A DNA stretch of 61,256 nucleotides from Planctomycetota bacterium (GCA_024279865.1 JAJRRC010000005.1:1-61256), one strand, 5' to 3'; counted from the first letter of the stretch, positions 8,674-17,474 are shown. Numbers and translations are program-made. The notes: a model not told the origin generated them from the letters alone.

Positions 8674-9756
8674 CTATTCGATCATGAGTTCTGCATGTAA
8701 GCTGCCGATTTTGTCCAACTCTTTGATAATGGCGATCCGGTCATGGGCTTCGACACGCAACTGTTTCAAAGCATTGAGCAGATCTGACAATTTCGCTCCG
8801 CCTCGTCGTTGGGGGTCCACCGAGACCCAATTGTTTTCTTGCACCTGAGGGTTTTCAAGTGTGGGTTCAACAGGGGGCATGATCGTGGTAATGGTCAACC
8901 CTCTTGCTGAAATCACCACGGGTGAAATCTGAACACCTGCACCAAAGACAATGGTTCCTGCTTTTTCATTGATTTTGACCCGCGCCCCTGTGCCGATTAA
9001 GGGGGGATCGATGTAGGACGTGAGAATTTGACTTAAAAAAGCTCCCGGATTTGTCTGGTCAGCCAGAGGAACTTTGACCACGATATTTTTAGGATCAATC
9101 GCCATAGCCACCGAAGGACCATCGTCCAACGTCACCACGCCGTTGATATGACTGGCCAGATTGCTGGCAGTGGGCCAGGATGCGATTTTTGAATCAATGA
9201 CAAACGTCACCTCGCCGCGATCATTGAGAAATTGAGCCCGCAGATCACGGGTCATCTGAGCGCCATTTTTAATCACCGCCGTGTTGGGAAATTCTATATC
9301 TTCAATCGAAAGAGCGCCCTCGGCATAAGCAAAGATACCTGATCCAGGAAGCGGGCCTGTCATCGGAATTAAAAACAGTCGACCGCCTTGAAGACTCTTG
9401 GCAGGGCCCACCGCACTGAGATGAACGTCCAAGTGATCGCCTTCCCGCACGCCGTTGGCGGGAACCGTCACGGACAATGCGACCATGGCTACGTTCTTGG
9501 AATTTTTCAATTCTGAAGCCACCACGCCGCCCACTGCCAGATGGTCAATCACACGCGCCAAAGATCGCATCGCAGGCAAAAACTTGCCGCCGTCGCCTGT
9601 ACCAGACAGGCCAAAGACCAATCCCATGCCCACCAGTTTGCTCGATTCAGCACCCTTCACACGCACTAGATCCTGCAACTGTGATGCCGAGGCTCCAGAA
9701 GCCAAGAGCAAACAAGTCAGCAAGGCGGTCACAAATTGGCGTAAGAATAAGGGCAT
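8674..9756 (-). CDS. flgI: Flagellar P-ring protein FlgI
   Basis: FlgI forms the periplasmic P-ring around the flagellar rod. The start at 9756 gives a 360-residue protein with a Sec signal peptide (LLTCLLLASGASA, cleaved near residue 25) and the signature KLVGMGLVFGLSGTGDGGKF followed by long blocks typical of FlgI (VSVTVPANGVREGDHLDVHL; ALSIEDIEF). Its C-terminus has SDLLNALKQLRVEAHDRIAI, the usual FlgI ending. A longer start at 9795 would overlap flgH by 29 bases and displace the signal peptide, so it was rejected. It follows flgH with a 10-base gap. Confidence 0.95.
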   Translation of the reverse strand: MPLFLRQFVTALLTCLLLASGASASQLQDLVRVKGAESSKLVGMGLVFGLSGTGDGGKFLPAMRSLARVIDHLAVGGVVASELKNSKNVAMVALSVTVPANGVREGDHLDVHLSAVGPAKSLQGGRLFLIPMTGPLPGSGIFAYAEGALSIEDIEFPNTAVIKNGAQMTRDLRAQFLNDRGEVTFVIDSKIASWPTASNLASHINGVVTLDDGPSVAMAIDPKNIVVKVPLADQTNPGAFLSQILTSYIDPPLIGTGARVKINEKAGTIVFGAGVQISPVVISARGLTITTIMPPVEPTLENPQVQENNWVSVDPQRRGGAKLSDLLNALKQLRVEAHDRIAIIKELDKIGSLHAELMIE

Positions 9757-9766
9757 GAGGGTTCCG

Positions 9767-10483
9767 CTAAAAGTTGAAAATCGTGTCAAGCACACGGGTT
9801 AAAATCCCTTTTTTTGTGGATTTTTGCATTTGGCCATCGGTGTGCTTGCGTAAGTTCAAATCGTAAAGCTGCGTAGACAGCACGGTATTGTCAGATTTAA
9901 TATCTTCCTTGCGGCAAGTTCCTGTTAGAACCAAGTTCAGCGTTTCGGTGTCATCAATAATGCGTTTGCGGGCTTCGAGAACCAGCGTGCCGTTGGGTTT
10001 GATATCGATGATTCGAGCAGTCAAACGGGTGGTGAAGGTATCTTTGCGTTTACGCTTGCCTTCACTTTCAAAATCTGATTTCATCTTTACCCCCAAGGCC
10101 GGCAGATTATCCGTGGCACTGGCACGGGTCTGTAGATTTAACAAATTTGACAGTCGCAGGTGGGGAAAATCGCTGACTTTGCCTTTGTATGTGACCGTCT
10201 TGTTGGTTTCCATTGTGGCAGAGGTATCGTTTTCAATGGTTTCACGGATGATGATGGTCACAAGACCATGACGGGAAAACTTGCGAGGCTCGGGCAGCGG
10301 AACTGCCGAGTAACTGGCCTTGGCCAATGAAGGTGAAAGACGGTCATATTGTCCACCGGGTCCGGTGACGGGATTTCGCTTGATAGGCGGGCCTGCGGTG
10401 AACAGAGACGAACTCTGAGCGAGCGTGCTGCTGCAAAGCAAACCCACACAAACCAACACAAAACCATGGGTACAGATTCGCAT
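9767..10483 (-). CDS. flgH: Flagellar L-ring protein FlgH
   Basis: FlgH builds the outer-membrane L-ring, so its presence shows a diderm envelope. The protein has 238 residues with a signal peptide (FVLVCVGLLCSSTLA) and the FlgH core: VTIIIRETIENDTSATMETN, RLTARIIDIKPNGTLVLEAR, and NTVLSTQLYDLNL near the C-terminus. I do not see a clean lipobox; the Cys residues at 14-17 fall inside the hydrophobic stretch. It starts two bases after the flgA stop. Confidence 0.94.
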   Translation of the reverse strand: MRICTHGFVLVCVGLLCSSTLAQSSSLFTAGPPIKRNPVTGPGGQYDRLSPSLAKASYSAVPLPEPRKFSRHGLVTIIIRETIENDTSATMETNKTVTYKGKVSDFPHLRLSNLLNLQTRASATDNLPALGVKMKSDFESEGKRKRKDTFTTRLTARIIDIKPNGTLVLEARKRIIDDTETLNLVLTGTCRKEDIKSDNTVLSTQLYDLNLRKHTDGQMQKSTKKGILTRVLDTIFNF

Positions 10484-10485
10484 AC

Positions 10486-11520
10486 TTACAAACCCCTCCC
10501 TGTAAATCGTGCATTGCTTTGGGACGTTCCTGTATTCAAAACAAGAATTGCTTCATGCGAACTAGAAACACGGGCAGTAAAGGTACTTCTTGAGGTTTCA
10601 TTGCGGAATGAAATGGTTTGATCCATCATGCCGTCTTGCTCTGCGCGAGCGGTGGTACGGACCAACACCCCGCCGACCATGCAGCGAACGGTGACCCGCT
10701 GACCTTTATGAATCAAGACCGCCGGTGCGACATCTTCAGCGAACAACATTTGCCCCACGCGTAATCGACGCTGAGCGGATTGGCCAACCACCTTGCCTAA
10801 TTGTCGCAGGGGTTCAGATCGACCGCGATTCAAAAGCACTTCACGAATTTGAATATCACGAGGACCAAAAACCTGCCCACGCTTGACAGACTTCACCATC
10901 ACAAAGGCCAACGTTTTACGAGCCACCATCGCGGTCACGCGAAGTTCTTTCATCAGACGGCCACCTTGCCAATGACGAATCGTCACAGGAATGCGGCCGA
11001 GAGGACCTTGACCAGCAGGCTCAAATTCCAACCGTCCCACGCCCACCGCCTGGGCCAGACGCTGACGATCACGCTCTGAAAATTTGACCACGACTTCACT
11101 ATTTTCAAAACCAGTCCAAGTAACCAAGTATTGAATCAGTTGGGCTTCAAATGTCAGAGCAGATCGCGTATCTACTGCTTTTGTGGGATTGGCCAAGACC
11201 GATGTGTGAGTCGCTTCTGTCACGACACAAACTTGTGGGCCTCCCCATGCGATCCGGGAAACATCCACGCCTAGGTCATCCAAATGCTGGCGTACCTGTT
11301 GCAAGCTGACCTGGGTTAAAGATTCGCCCCCACTTCGTTGCACCAACACGGTTTGTCCCAGACGCGAAACAATCGAGCCATGCAGTTGCGCCACATCAGC
11401 CAAGCGAACGATTGATGTTTGAACCTGTGCTTGTGGGTATAGCTGCACCTGATCCGCCTGCACATTGGCCAGCGGCAAGAGCAATCCCAACAGAAGATTC
11501 AGCACAACAACACGATTCAT
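10486..11520 (-). CDS. flgA: FlgA, P-ring assembly chaperone
   Basis: FlgA is a periplasmic chaperone for FlgI. The 344-residue protein has a signal peptide (VVLNLLLGLLLPLANVQA) and a C-terminal SAF-type domain: VMVKSVKRGQVFGPRDIQIR and RRLRVGQMLFAEDVAPAVLI, followed by VTVRCMVGGVLVRTTARAEQ. The N-terminal half is less conserved, as usual. It lies between flgG and flgH. Confidence 0.9.
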   Translation of the reverse strand: MNRVVVLNLLLGLLLPLANVQADQVQLYPQAQVQTSIVRLADVAQLHGSIVSRLGQTVLVQRSGGESLTQVSLQQVRQHLDDLGVDVSRIAWGGPQVCVVTEATHTSVLANPTKAVDTRSALTFEAQLIQYLVTWTGFENSEVVVKFSERDRQRLAQAVGVGRLEFEPAGQGPLGRIPVTIRHWQGGRLMKELRVTAMVARKTLAFVMVKSVKRGQVFGPRDIQIREVLLNRGRSEPLRQLGKVVGQSAQRRLRVGQMLFAEDVAPAVLIHKGQRVTVRCMVGGVLVRTTARAEQDGMMDQTISFRNETSRSTFTARVSSSHEAILVLNTGTSQSNARFTGRGL

Positions 11521-11562
11521 TTTGACCTTTCTTTCAAGCCTTCAATATTTTCACTTCATTAC

Positions 11563-12369
11563 TTAAGACCGACGGAGGTTGCTGACGACTTGCAGGGTGC
11601 TGTCGGCAGCCTGGATCGTTTGGCTATTCATTTCAAAAGCTCGTTGGGCTTTGATCAGTTCAACGAGTTCACGAACGGGATCGACATTGGATGATTCGAG
11701 AGCGCCTTGAAGGATCGTCCCGAAGTTACCGGTGCCGGGGTTACTTTCATTGGGTGGCCCTGAGGCAGCGGACTCGATGTAGAGGTTGCCACCGATTTGG
11801 GATAGGCCATGCGGATTCACAAAACTGGCGAGTTGAATTTGGCCTTGCTCTTGCAAGTTTGCCTGGCCGGGCAATTGGGCAAAGATGCGGCCGTCATCAC
11901 TGATGCTGATTTCTTGGGCATCTGCGGGGATATTGATATTGGGTTCAAGACGTGGGCCGTTGGAATTGCCCAGGACGATATCACCTTCACTGTTGAGGAA
12001 GAAGTTTCCGCTCCGGGTGTAAGCGGTGGTGGTTTCCCCACGGTTGATTTGCACTTGGTAAAAGCCGTTCCCGTTGATCATCAGGTCCAGCGGACGGTCG
12101 GTGATTTGAGGGGAGCCTGTGGAGAGGTCTAGTTGGGTGTTACTCACGCGTGTGCCGAGCCCGACATACAGGCCGGCTGGACGTTGGTCACCGTTTTCAT
12201 TTTCCACGCCTGGCTGCATTTTTTCTTCATAGAGCAAGTCTTCGAAGTTCACGCGTGAACCCTTAAAGCCAGCGTTGTTCACGTTGGCCAAATTATTGGC
12301 GATCACGTCGATATTGGTCGCCAAGGCGGACAAGCCTGATGCTGCTGAATGTAGTGCTGCGATAGCCAA
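11563..12369 (-). CDS. flgG: Flagellar distal rod protein FlgG
   Basis: FlgG forms the distal rod. The 268-residue protein starts ALHSAASGLSALATNIDVIA with the family motif NNLANVNNAGFKGSRVNFED, has LDLMINGNGFYQVQ in the middle and ends with AFEMNSQTIQAADSTLQVV. The only start that preserves the conserved N-terminus is a TTG at 12367-12369. It follows flgF, with a 16-base gap. Confidence 0.94.
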   Translation of the reverse strand: MAIAALHSAASGLSALATNIDVIANNLANVNNAGFKGSRVNFEDLLYEEKMQPGVENENGDQRPAGLYVGLGTRVSNTQLDLSTGSPQITDRPLDLMINGNGFYQVQINRGETTTAYTRSGNFFLNSEGDIVLGNSNGPRLEPNINIPADAQEISISDDGRIFAQLPGQANLQEQGQIQLASFVNPHGLSQIGGNLYIESAASGPPNESNPGTGNFGTILQGALESSNVDPVRELVELIKAQRAFEMNSQTIQAADSTLQVVSNLRRS

Positions 12370-12385
12370 AGGATCTGCCCTTTAT

Positions 12386-13168
12386 TTATGCGACGCTGCC
12401 GAGGGTGTTAATCACCCGGTCAAGCATCTGGTCTTGATAACGAATTAAATTTGCGTTGCTGTTGGCGGTTTTGGTGGCATCGATAAGCTGCATCAACGTC
12501 GAGATGGGATCGACGGAGCTTTGTTCGGTGTAGCCTTGGGAAACTGCGATACGTGACGCTGGCGTACGAATGTCTTGGGAGCCTTCCCATGCAAACAGGT
12601 TTTGGCCCTGCTTGATCAGTCGCTCTAGATCACTGACGCCGGTGACTTGAATTTTGCCCACTGCCTCGCCGTTGACACTGACTTGGCCATCATCACGCAC
12701 ATGGATTGCCCCTTCAGCGGGCATGGAAATCTGTTTGTCTTTTTCATCCAACACGCGATATCCCCCTGTCATGGTGGCAAGAAAACCCTCACTATCACGG
12801 GTGAATCGACCATCACGGGTAAGCTGTACTTGTGTGCCGCCTTGGCCGTCTGAAACACTCACTGCAAAAAAGGTTCCTGCTTCATCGAGTGCCATATCAA
12901 ATGGATTTTTGGTTTCACTAAAGGCTGCACGGTCATGCTGCACGTGTTGCGTGCCGGCGAGAACGCCTCCACCTAGCTTGTCGAGCATCTGTTGGCTGAC
13001 GGCATAACCCAGATTGTCTTCCATGGCTTCTGGTTCACGCTGACGAATACTCGGGCGGTCGAGCTTAAAGCCCACCGTCTGCGCATTGGCCAGGTTATTC
13101 GCAAAAACATCCTGTCGATACATGTTCGACAGCATGCCAGAAGCAGAAAGATACAACCCGTAATTCAC
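12386..13168 (-). CDS. flgF: Flagellar proximal rod protein FlgF
   Basis: A 260-residue basal-body rod protein of the FlgF/FlgG family. Start MNYGLYLSASGMLSNMYRQD, motif ANNLANAQTVGFKLDRP, middle GTFFAVSVSDGQGG and C-terminal SVDPISTLMQLIDATKTANS. Position before flgG and the weaker match to FlgG support flgF. Its ATG overlaps the stop of the upstream small gene by 4 bases. Confidence 0.9.
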   Translation of the reverse strand: MNYGLYLSASGMLSNMYRQDVFANNLANAQTVGFKLDRPSIRQREPEAMEDNLGYAVSQQMLDKLGGGVLAGTQHVQHDRAAFSETKNPFDMALDEAGTFFAVSVSDGQGGTQVQLTRDGRFTRDSEGFLATMTGGYRVLDEKDKQISMPAEGAIHVRDDGQVSVNGEAVGKIQVTGVSDLERLIKQGQNLFAWEGSQDIRTPASRIAVSQGYTEQSSVDPISTLMQLIDATKTANSNANLIRYQDQMLDRVINTLGSVA

Positions 13169-13383
13169 GCTTGCGCCTCCGCAGAAAAGGGATAAGGTCC
13201 CTTGGGCTCATCAGCATCATCTGTCGTGCCAACAAGACGCAATTCCGGACCGATATCCTCAAGGTCTTCTTGAGCCTGCTCAAACCAATGAGCCGTCACC
13301 GCTAGATTTGCCAGGCGAGTCAACGTTTGACCCACATGCTCATCGCCAGCCTGTTTCATTAACTTCAGAAACGTATCAGACAT
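13165..13383 (-). CDS. Small protein of unknown function heading the flagellar operon
   Basis: A 72-residue acidic protein (TFLKLMKQAGDEHVGQTLTR; AHWFEQAQEDLEDIGPELRL). I do not recognise a family. A good Shine-Dalgarno (AAGGAG) lies 8 bases before the ATG, and the stop overlaps flgF by 4 bases, so it is translated as the first gene of the operon. It has no signal peptide or membrane helix. A regulatory or chaperone role for rod assembly is only a guess from position. Confidence 0.7.
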   Translation of the reverse strand: MSDTFLKLMKQAGDEHVGQTLTRLANLAVTAHWFEQAQEDLEDIGPELRLVGTTDDADEPKGPYPFSAEAQA

Positions 13384-13439
13384 CTATAAAACTCCTTGCT
13401 AAAGCCCGATTTATCGCAGACCTGTCGCTCTCATACCTA

Positions 13440-13455
13440 CGCAAGAAGAATGCCA
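13440..13455 (-). promoter_or_regulatory. Sigma-54-type promoter of the flagellar operon
   Basis: On the minus strand TGGCATTCTTCTTGCG matches the -24/-12 consensus TGGCACGNNNNTTGCA with exact spacing between GG and GC. It lies about 57 bases before the first ATG of the operon. Sigma-54 control of mid-stage flagellar genes is common; no sigma-54 activator gene is in this window. Confidence 0.5.
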
Positions 13456-13588
13456 GACGTTAAAACAAGGCATTAAAGAACCACAAAAAAACCCATAAAC
13501 ACTTCAAATTAAACAATTTACAAAACACACAGAATCAAAAAGGCCTTTTTTGCGTAGCAGGATACAAAAGCGAGCGTCGTCCAAGCAT

Positions 13589-13623
13589 GCGCAAGGAATG
13601 CCACTATGGCGCATTCCTTGCGC
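13589..13623. repeat. Perfect 13-bp inverted repeat
   Basis: Arms GCGCAAGGAATGC (13589-13601) and GCATTCCTTGCGC (13611-13623) with a 9-base centre. Neither side has a T-run, so it is not a typical terminator. It could be an operator for a dimeric regulator, or a stable RNA hairpin after mltA. Confidence 0.7.
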
Positions 13624-13829
13624 CATAAAATGGGCGATGAAACGTGTTCATACCAGAACCCATAGGCGAACTGGGTTCATCATTATTTTTTTTTGGTTTA
13701 GAGCATGGGGAATCGAACACATCGCATGCAAAAAAATAAAAGACGCGACGCATCAAACGTTGGCATTGCTCTCACATGCACCGTTGAGATCGGCGGACCT
13801 CAACGGCAATCAGAATATAGATTTTGAAC

Positions 13830-15041
13830 TTAATATGAAGATCGCGTCGCTTCTAAACGATGACGCCAATAGGCGAAACGCTGGGGCTTGAGAATCAGAT
13901 AAAACATCTTGCCCTCAGCAAGCTGCATCCCTGCCTGAGCTTCAGCCTGTGACCCAATGCCAAAATACAAATCACCACGGCCGGGCGCGCGAATCGCGCC
14001 GCCTGTGTCCTGATCCACCATCAAACGTAATTGCCGTGGTGAAGTTCCATCAGATTCAACGATGGCCGCTTCAATCAACAACGGTCCGCCCCGTGGGAAA
14101 ATACGCTTATCCGTTGCGACCGTTCGCAAGGGGGTCACTTGAAAACCCAAGGACCCACTTGGCCAAACGTCTGGCTCATAGTCTTTGAAAAAAATGAACC
14201 GCTCATTGACCAGTAGCCGTTGGTCCAACTCTCGGGGATGATCCTTAAAATAGGCACGAATGGCAGGCAAATTCAGTTGATTGGCATCGAGTTTGCCTTC
14301 AGCCACCATTTGCCGTGCAATGCTGGTGTAGGAACGGTCGTTGCTGCCTGCGTAACCCACATACCGGGTCGAGCCGTCAGGCAAGGTCAACTTGGCGGAC
14401 CCTTGAATCTGAGCCAAATACACTTCAAAGGGGTCCGAAAGCCAAATCAGTTCATTCCCCGCCAAAAGATCTTGCTCTGCAATCTCACGACGCGTGGGCC
14501 AAGGCTTCTGCGTCTGAGGCAAACGATACAACGGATACGCAAACGCATCCGTGCGAGTGAGCGATGCTTCAAACACCGGACTGTAGTAGCCGGTCAACAA
14601 CACCGTTCCCTGGCCATCCCAACCGACGCTCATGTAGAGATCAAATTCATCCTTGAGCGTTGCAACATCCAACGGCCGTAACATCTGAGCCAACGCATAG
14701 GTGCTTAAATGGGCCGCTTCATGGGTGATCCCTTGCACGGGAAAATGCTTTTGTGTCGAAGGTAAAACAAACCAGCCCAAACTGCGTTTGAGCGCTTTTT
14801 CCAGTGAAAGTGGGTCATCAGAGGTTAAACCCGCCAGGTCAGGCCACTGGGCAAGATCCAACTTGCGTAGCGCCGCTTCACCTACTACCAGTTGCCTTGC
14901 ATAGGCAGGTGGACGACTCGCACGAGGAACCTCTGACGTTTGGGTACAACTGGCCAACAAGCTTATACCTGCAAGACCTAAAAGCACCACGCCACACTTA
15001 AGACCACTGAGGCCCATTGAAACAGATGGTTTTTCAAACAT
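13830..15041 (-). CDS. mltA: Membrane-bound lytic murein transglycosylase A (MltA)
   Basis: MltA cleaves peptidoglycan glycan strands at the outer membrane. The start at 15041 gives 403 residues with a lipoprotein signal ending LAGISLLASC. The MltA domain has VLLTGYYSPVFEASLTR and LAQIQGSAKLTLPDGS, followed by YAGSNDRSYTSIARQMVAEG. The C-terminal 3D domain has the three Asp region MVDQDTGGAIRAPGRGDLYF. Starting further upstream would overlap pheA, whose stop is two bases before the chosen ATG; GGAAG lies in front. It may clear space for the flagellar rod, since FlgJ here lacks a muramidase, but that is inference. Confidence 0.93.
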   Translation of the reverse strand: MFEKPSVSMGLSGLKCGVVLLGLAGISLLASCTQTSEVPRASRPPAYARQLVVGEAALRKLDLAQWPDLAGLTSDDPLSLEKALKRSLGWFVLPSTQKHFPVQGITHEAAHLSTYALAQMLRPLDVATLKDEFDLYMSVGWDGQGTVLLTGYYSPVFEASLTRTDAFAYPLYRLPQTQKPWPTRREIAEQDLLAGNELIWLSDPFEVYLAQIQGSAKLTLPDGSTRYVGYAGSNDRSYTSIARQMVAEGKLDANQLNLPAIRAYFKDHPRELDQRLLVNERFIFFKDYEPDVWPSGSLGFQVTPLRTVATDKRIFPRGGPLLIEAAIVESDGTSPRQLRLMVDQDTGGAIRAPGRGDLYFGIGSQAEAQAGMQLAEGKMFYLILKPQRFAYWRHRLEATRSSY

Positions 15042-15043
15042 GC

Positions 15044-16138
15044 TCAAAGGACTTCCTGAGCGCGTGGGAAGGAACCCAAAACCGTCAACTGGCGACAATG
15101 TTTGCGGGCCTCTTCCAAAGCGTTGGCCACATTTTCTTCTTCCCGATGTCCTAGGAAATCAACAAAGAAACAATATTCCCAGTTCACATGACGGCTGGGC
15201 CGTTTGTCGATATGCGTCAGATTCAGCTTGTAATCTCGCAAAACATCCAAAATATCGCTTAATGCACCGGCTTTGTGTTCGGTGGTGAACATAATGGCGG
15301 TCTTGTCATCGCCACTGAACTTGGCGTTGTCGCGGGCAATGACAAAAAAGCGTGTGATGTTGTTGGGGTTGTCTTCAATGTTGGCGAACTGAACTTTGAG
15401 GCCATACAACTCACCGGCAAGTGTGGAGCCGACGGCAGCGGAACCTTCTTCTTTGGAGGCCAGTTCCGCAGCCCGCGACGTTGAGGCCACGGGGATTTTA
15501 TCCGCTCGTGAAAGCTGGACCGACAGCCAATTGCGACATTGACTAAATGCCACGGGCTTGGAGTAGACCTTTTGAATTTTTTCGGGGGGAACGTTCGACA
15601 ACAGGTTGTGATGCACGGCCACGAGCACTTCTGCGTAGACTTGAACGGCGGTATCGAGAAAAGAGTCAAGTGTTTCACCGATGCCGCCCATAGAAGAGTT
15701 TTCGATGGGGACTAGGCCGTAGTCGATATGCCCGCGAGCGACTTCTTCGCAGACGGCCGCGATCTCGCCGAGGTCATCATATTCCACGCTGCGGCCGAAC
15801 TTTCGAATGGCTGCCAAATGACTAAACGAACCCGGAGGTCCTAGATAGCCAATCCGCAACGGCCGTTCTAATGCAAAGCTTCCACTCATCAACTCACGCC
15901 AAATCGCTTCGACGCAAGAGTCAGGCAACGGACCTTGATTATAAGCTCGGACCTGTTCAAGAACCTTCTGTTCTCGATCCGGTGCATAAATGGGAGAATC
16001 GCCTGTGCGTTTGATATCTCCCACGTTCACAACGACCTCGGCTCGTTCGTTAAGCAGTTGGATAATCTGCTGATCGAGTTGGTCAATCTGCTTGCGCAGC
16101 GGCGCTAATTGCTTTTGAATGGTTTGATCCTGGCTCAT
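15044..16138 (-). CDS. pheA: Bifunctional chorismate mutase / prephenate dehydratase
   Basis: The P-protein makes phenylpyruvate from chorismate for phenylalanine synthesis. Residues about 1-85 are an AroQ chorismate mutase (LRKQIDQLDQQIIQLLNERA), residues about 95-275 the prephenate dehydratase (IGYLGPPGSFSHLAAIRKFG; YGLVPIENSSMGGIGETLDS; NNITRFFVIARD), and the C-terminus an ACT domain (GALSDILDVLRDYKLNLTHI), which normally binds phenylalanine for feedback. The usual ESRP is DKRP here. I prefer the fourth codon as start (16138): a TACAAT box lies seven bases before it, suggesting a leaderless transcript, and overlaps the upstream ATG at 16147. Confidence 0.94.
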   Translation of the reverse strand: MSQDQTIQKQLAPLRKQIDQLDQQIIQLLNERAEVVVNVGDIKRTGDSPIYAPDREQKVLEQVRAYNQGPLPDSCVEAIWRELMSGSFALERPLRIGYLGPPGSFSHLAAIRKFGRSVEYDDLGEIAAVCEEVARGHIDYGLVPIENSSMGGIGETLDSFLDTAVQVYAEVLVAVHHNLLSNVPPEKIQKVYSKPVAFSQCRNWLSVQLSRADKIPVASTSRAAELASKEEGSAAVGSTLAGELYGLKVQFANIEDNPNNITRFFVIARDNAKFSGDDKTAIMFTTEHKAGALSDILDVLRDYKLNLTHIDKRPSRHVNWEYCFFVDFLGHREEENVANALEEARKHCRQLTVLGSFPRAQEVL

Positions 16139-16145
16139 GGGATTC

Positions 16146-16204
16146 ATTGTACCGATTCAAGCGAACCGTGGCGTATTCGCTACTTTGAACGATTGGGATA
16201 CAAT
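16146..16204. promoter_or_regulatory. Divergent promoters for pheA and tatC
   Basis: TACAAT occurs on the plus strand at 16199-16204, 8 bases before the tatC ATG, and on the minus strand at 16151-16146, 7 bases before the preferred pheA ATG. Both genes lack a Shine-Dalgarno. No convincing -35 box is visible for either. Confidence 0.4.
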
Positions 16205-16212
16205 TGCTTGCC

Positions 16213-17271
16213 ATGACGGATTCTGCCACTAATTTGACGATGAACTTCAGCGATCATCTTGAAGACCTTCGCAGCCGCCTGATCTGGTCCCTCGTCGGCA
16301 TTGCGGTCATGTGCGGGATCACCCTCTATTTTGGCGACTATATTGTCGCGTGGCTCCAGCAGCCTCTGCACCATGCCCAACGCAAGGCTGGATTGCCCGC
16401 CAAGACCTTTGGTTTTAGCGTAACGACTGGCTTTGCTATCTATATTAAAGTCAGCCTGATCTCGGGCTTCATTCTCGCGGGGCCATGGATTTTGTATCAG
16501 GCATGGAAGTTTGTCGAAGCGGGTCTGTATTCCACTGAAAAGAAGGTAGTCTATATTCTTTCACCTTTCAGCACGGTGATGATTGCGTTGGGGGTGAGCT
16601 TTGCGTATTACATCATGTTGCCGTTGTGCTTGGCGTTTTTGATTACGTTTACGGTGAGCTATCCGGATGCGGGAGGTACGGGGCCTAGCTTTATGGATCG
16701 GCTGACTGATATTGTCGAAGAAATGACCGCTCCCTCGAAAGCTTCTCCAATAGCAGTACCTTCTTCCCCTCAAAATTTACCTTTAGAAGCCCCCCCCCCG
16801 GAAGTTTCATTTGTCACAGAAAGCGGTACATTGCGGATCCCGATTCTTGAGATAGACCCGGTTTCGCCGGGCAATGGTGAAATCTGGTTCAGCCGTCATG
16901 CCACGGAATTAAAGATCATGCTCGACGGCCACATCCGCTCGGTGCCGTTGGCGACCAGTGCGCTTATGAGTCCGATGATTGAAATCGGTGATTACATTAG
17001 TTTCGTGACCATTTTGACCCTAGGCGTGGTAATTGCGTTCCAGTTGCCTCTGATCATGCTGGTGGTGGGCTGGACGGGGATTATTCACCCCAACGTCATT
17101 GCCAGCTATCGCAAACATTGTATTTTTGTCTGCTTTTTCCTCGGGGCGTTACTCACACCTGCCGACCCGGTGAGCATGATCGTCTTGGCTGTTCCGCTTT
17201 GGGTTTTGTTTGAAATGGGCCTGGTCCTCATGCGGTTCACGGTGAAGCCTCAGACGGCAGGACCTGAGTAA
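16213..17271 (+). CDS. tatC: Sec-independent translocase TatC with a large periplasmic insert
   Basis: TatC is the twin-arginine signal receptor in the inner membrane. The 352-residue protein has the N-terminal MNFSDHLEDLRSRLIWSLVG signature, six membrane segments, and the FLGALLTPADPVSMIVLAVP motif near the end. Between membrane segments 3 and 4 there is an additional stretch of roughly 100 residues (about 155-255), Pro/Ser-rich and then beta-like, where ordinary TatC has a short loop. The insert contains a C10 homopolymer at 16790-16799 and an APPPEV peptide related to the 12-bp repeat family. No Shine-Dalgarno is seen; TACAAT ends 8 bases before the ATG, so the mRNA may be leaderless. Confidence 0.93.
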   Translation: MTDSATNLTMNFSDHLEDLRSRLIWSLVGIAVMCGITLYFGDYIVAWLQQPLHHAQRKAGLPAKTFGFSVTTGFAIYIKVSLISGFILAGPWILYQAWKFVEAGLYSTEKKVVYILSPFSTVMIALGVSFAYYIMLPLCLAFLITFTVSYPDAGGTGPSFMDRLTDIVEEMTAPSKASPIAVPSSPQNLPLEAPPPEVSFVTESGTLRIPILEIDPVSPGNGEIWFSRHATELKIMLDGHIRSVPLATSALMSPMIEIGDYISFVTILTLGVVIAFQLPLIMLVVGWTGIIHPNVIASYRKHCIFVCFFLGALLTPADPVSMIVLAVPLWVLFEMGLVLMRFTVKPQTAGPE

Positions 17272-17355
17272 CACCAGACGAAACAAACGCTATAAAATAT
17301 GCCCATACAGCACGTTAGACCAAACAAACAGTCAATAACATCAAGCTAAAAAACA

Positions 17356-17405
17356 ACCTTTGCGTCATATCTGCATCAGCAGAGGCAACGCAAAGGTCAT
17401 TGTTT
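17356..17405. terminator. Bidirectional terminator between tatC and the small basic gene
   Basis: Arms ACCTTTGCGT (17356-17365) and ACGCAAAGGT (17388-17397) enclose a second hairpin TCTGC-ATCA-GCAGA. Both sides continue into T-rich sequence in the direction of transcription, fitting the convergent arrangement of the flanking genes. Confidence 0.65.
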
Positions 17406-17474
17406 ATTCTTTAATAATGAAGGTTCTACCTAGCCCAAGGCCCTTGGATCGTAGAAACCAAGCAGTCAGATCAA

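Larger units (their letters stand above)
13384..13829. other. Intergenic region between the flagellar operon and mltA
   Basis: 446 bases with no supported gene. It holds the sigma-54-like promoter (13440-13455) and a perfect 13-bp inverted repeat (listed separately). The remainder is AT-rich, with an A/T-rich tract at 13675-13700. A plus-strand reading frame across 13550-13891 has no Shine-Dalgarno and no recognisable protein. Confidence 0.6.

Noticed and set aside
13550-13891. Plus-strand reading frame between the flagellar operon and mltA
   Set aside because: It has no Shine-Dalgarno, an unlikely composition and overlaps mltA on the opposite strand.
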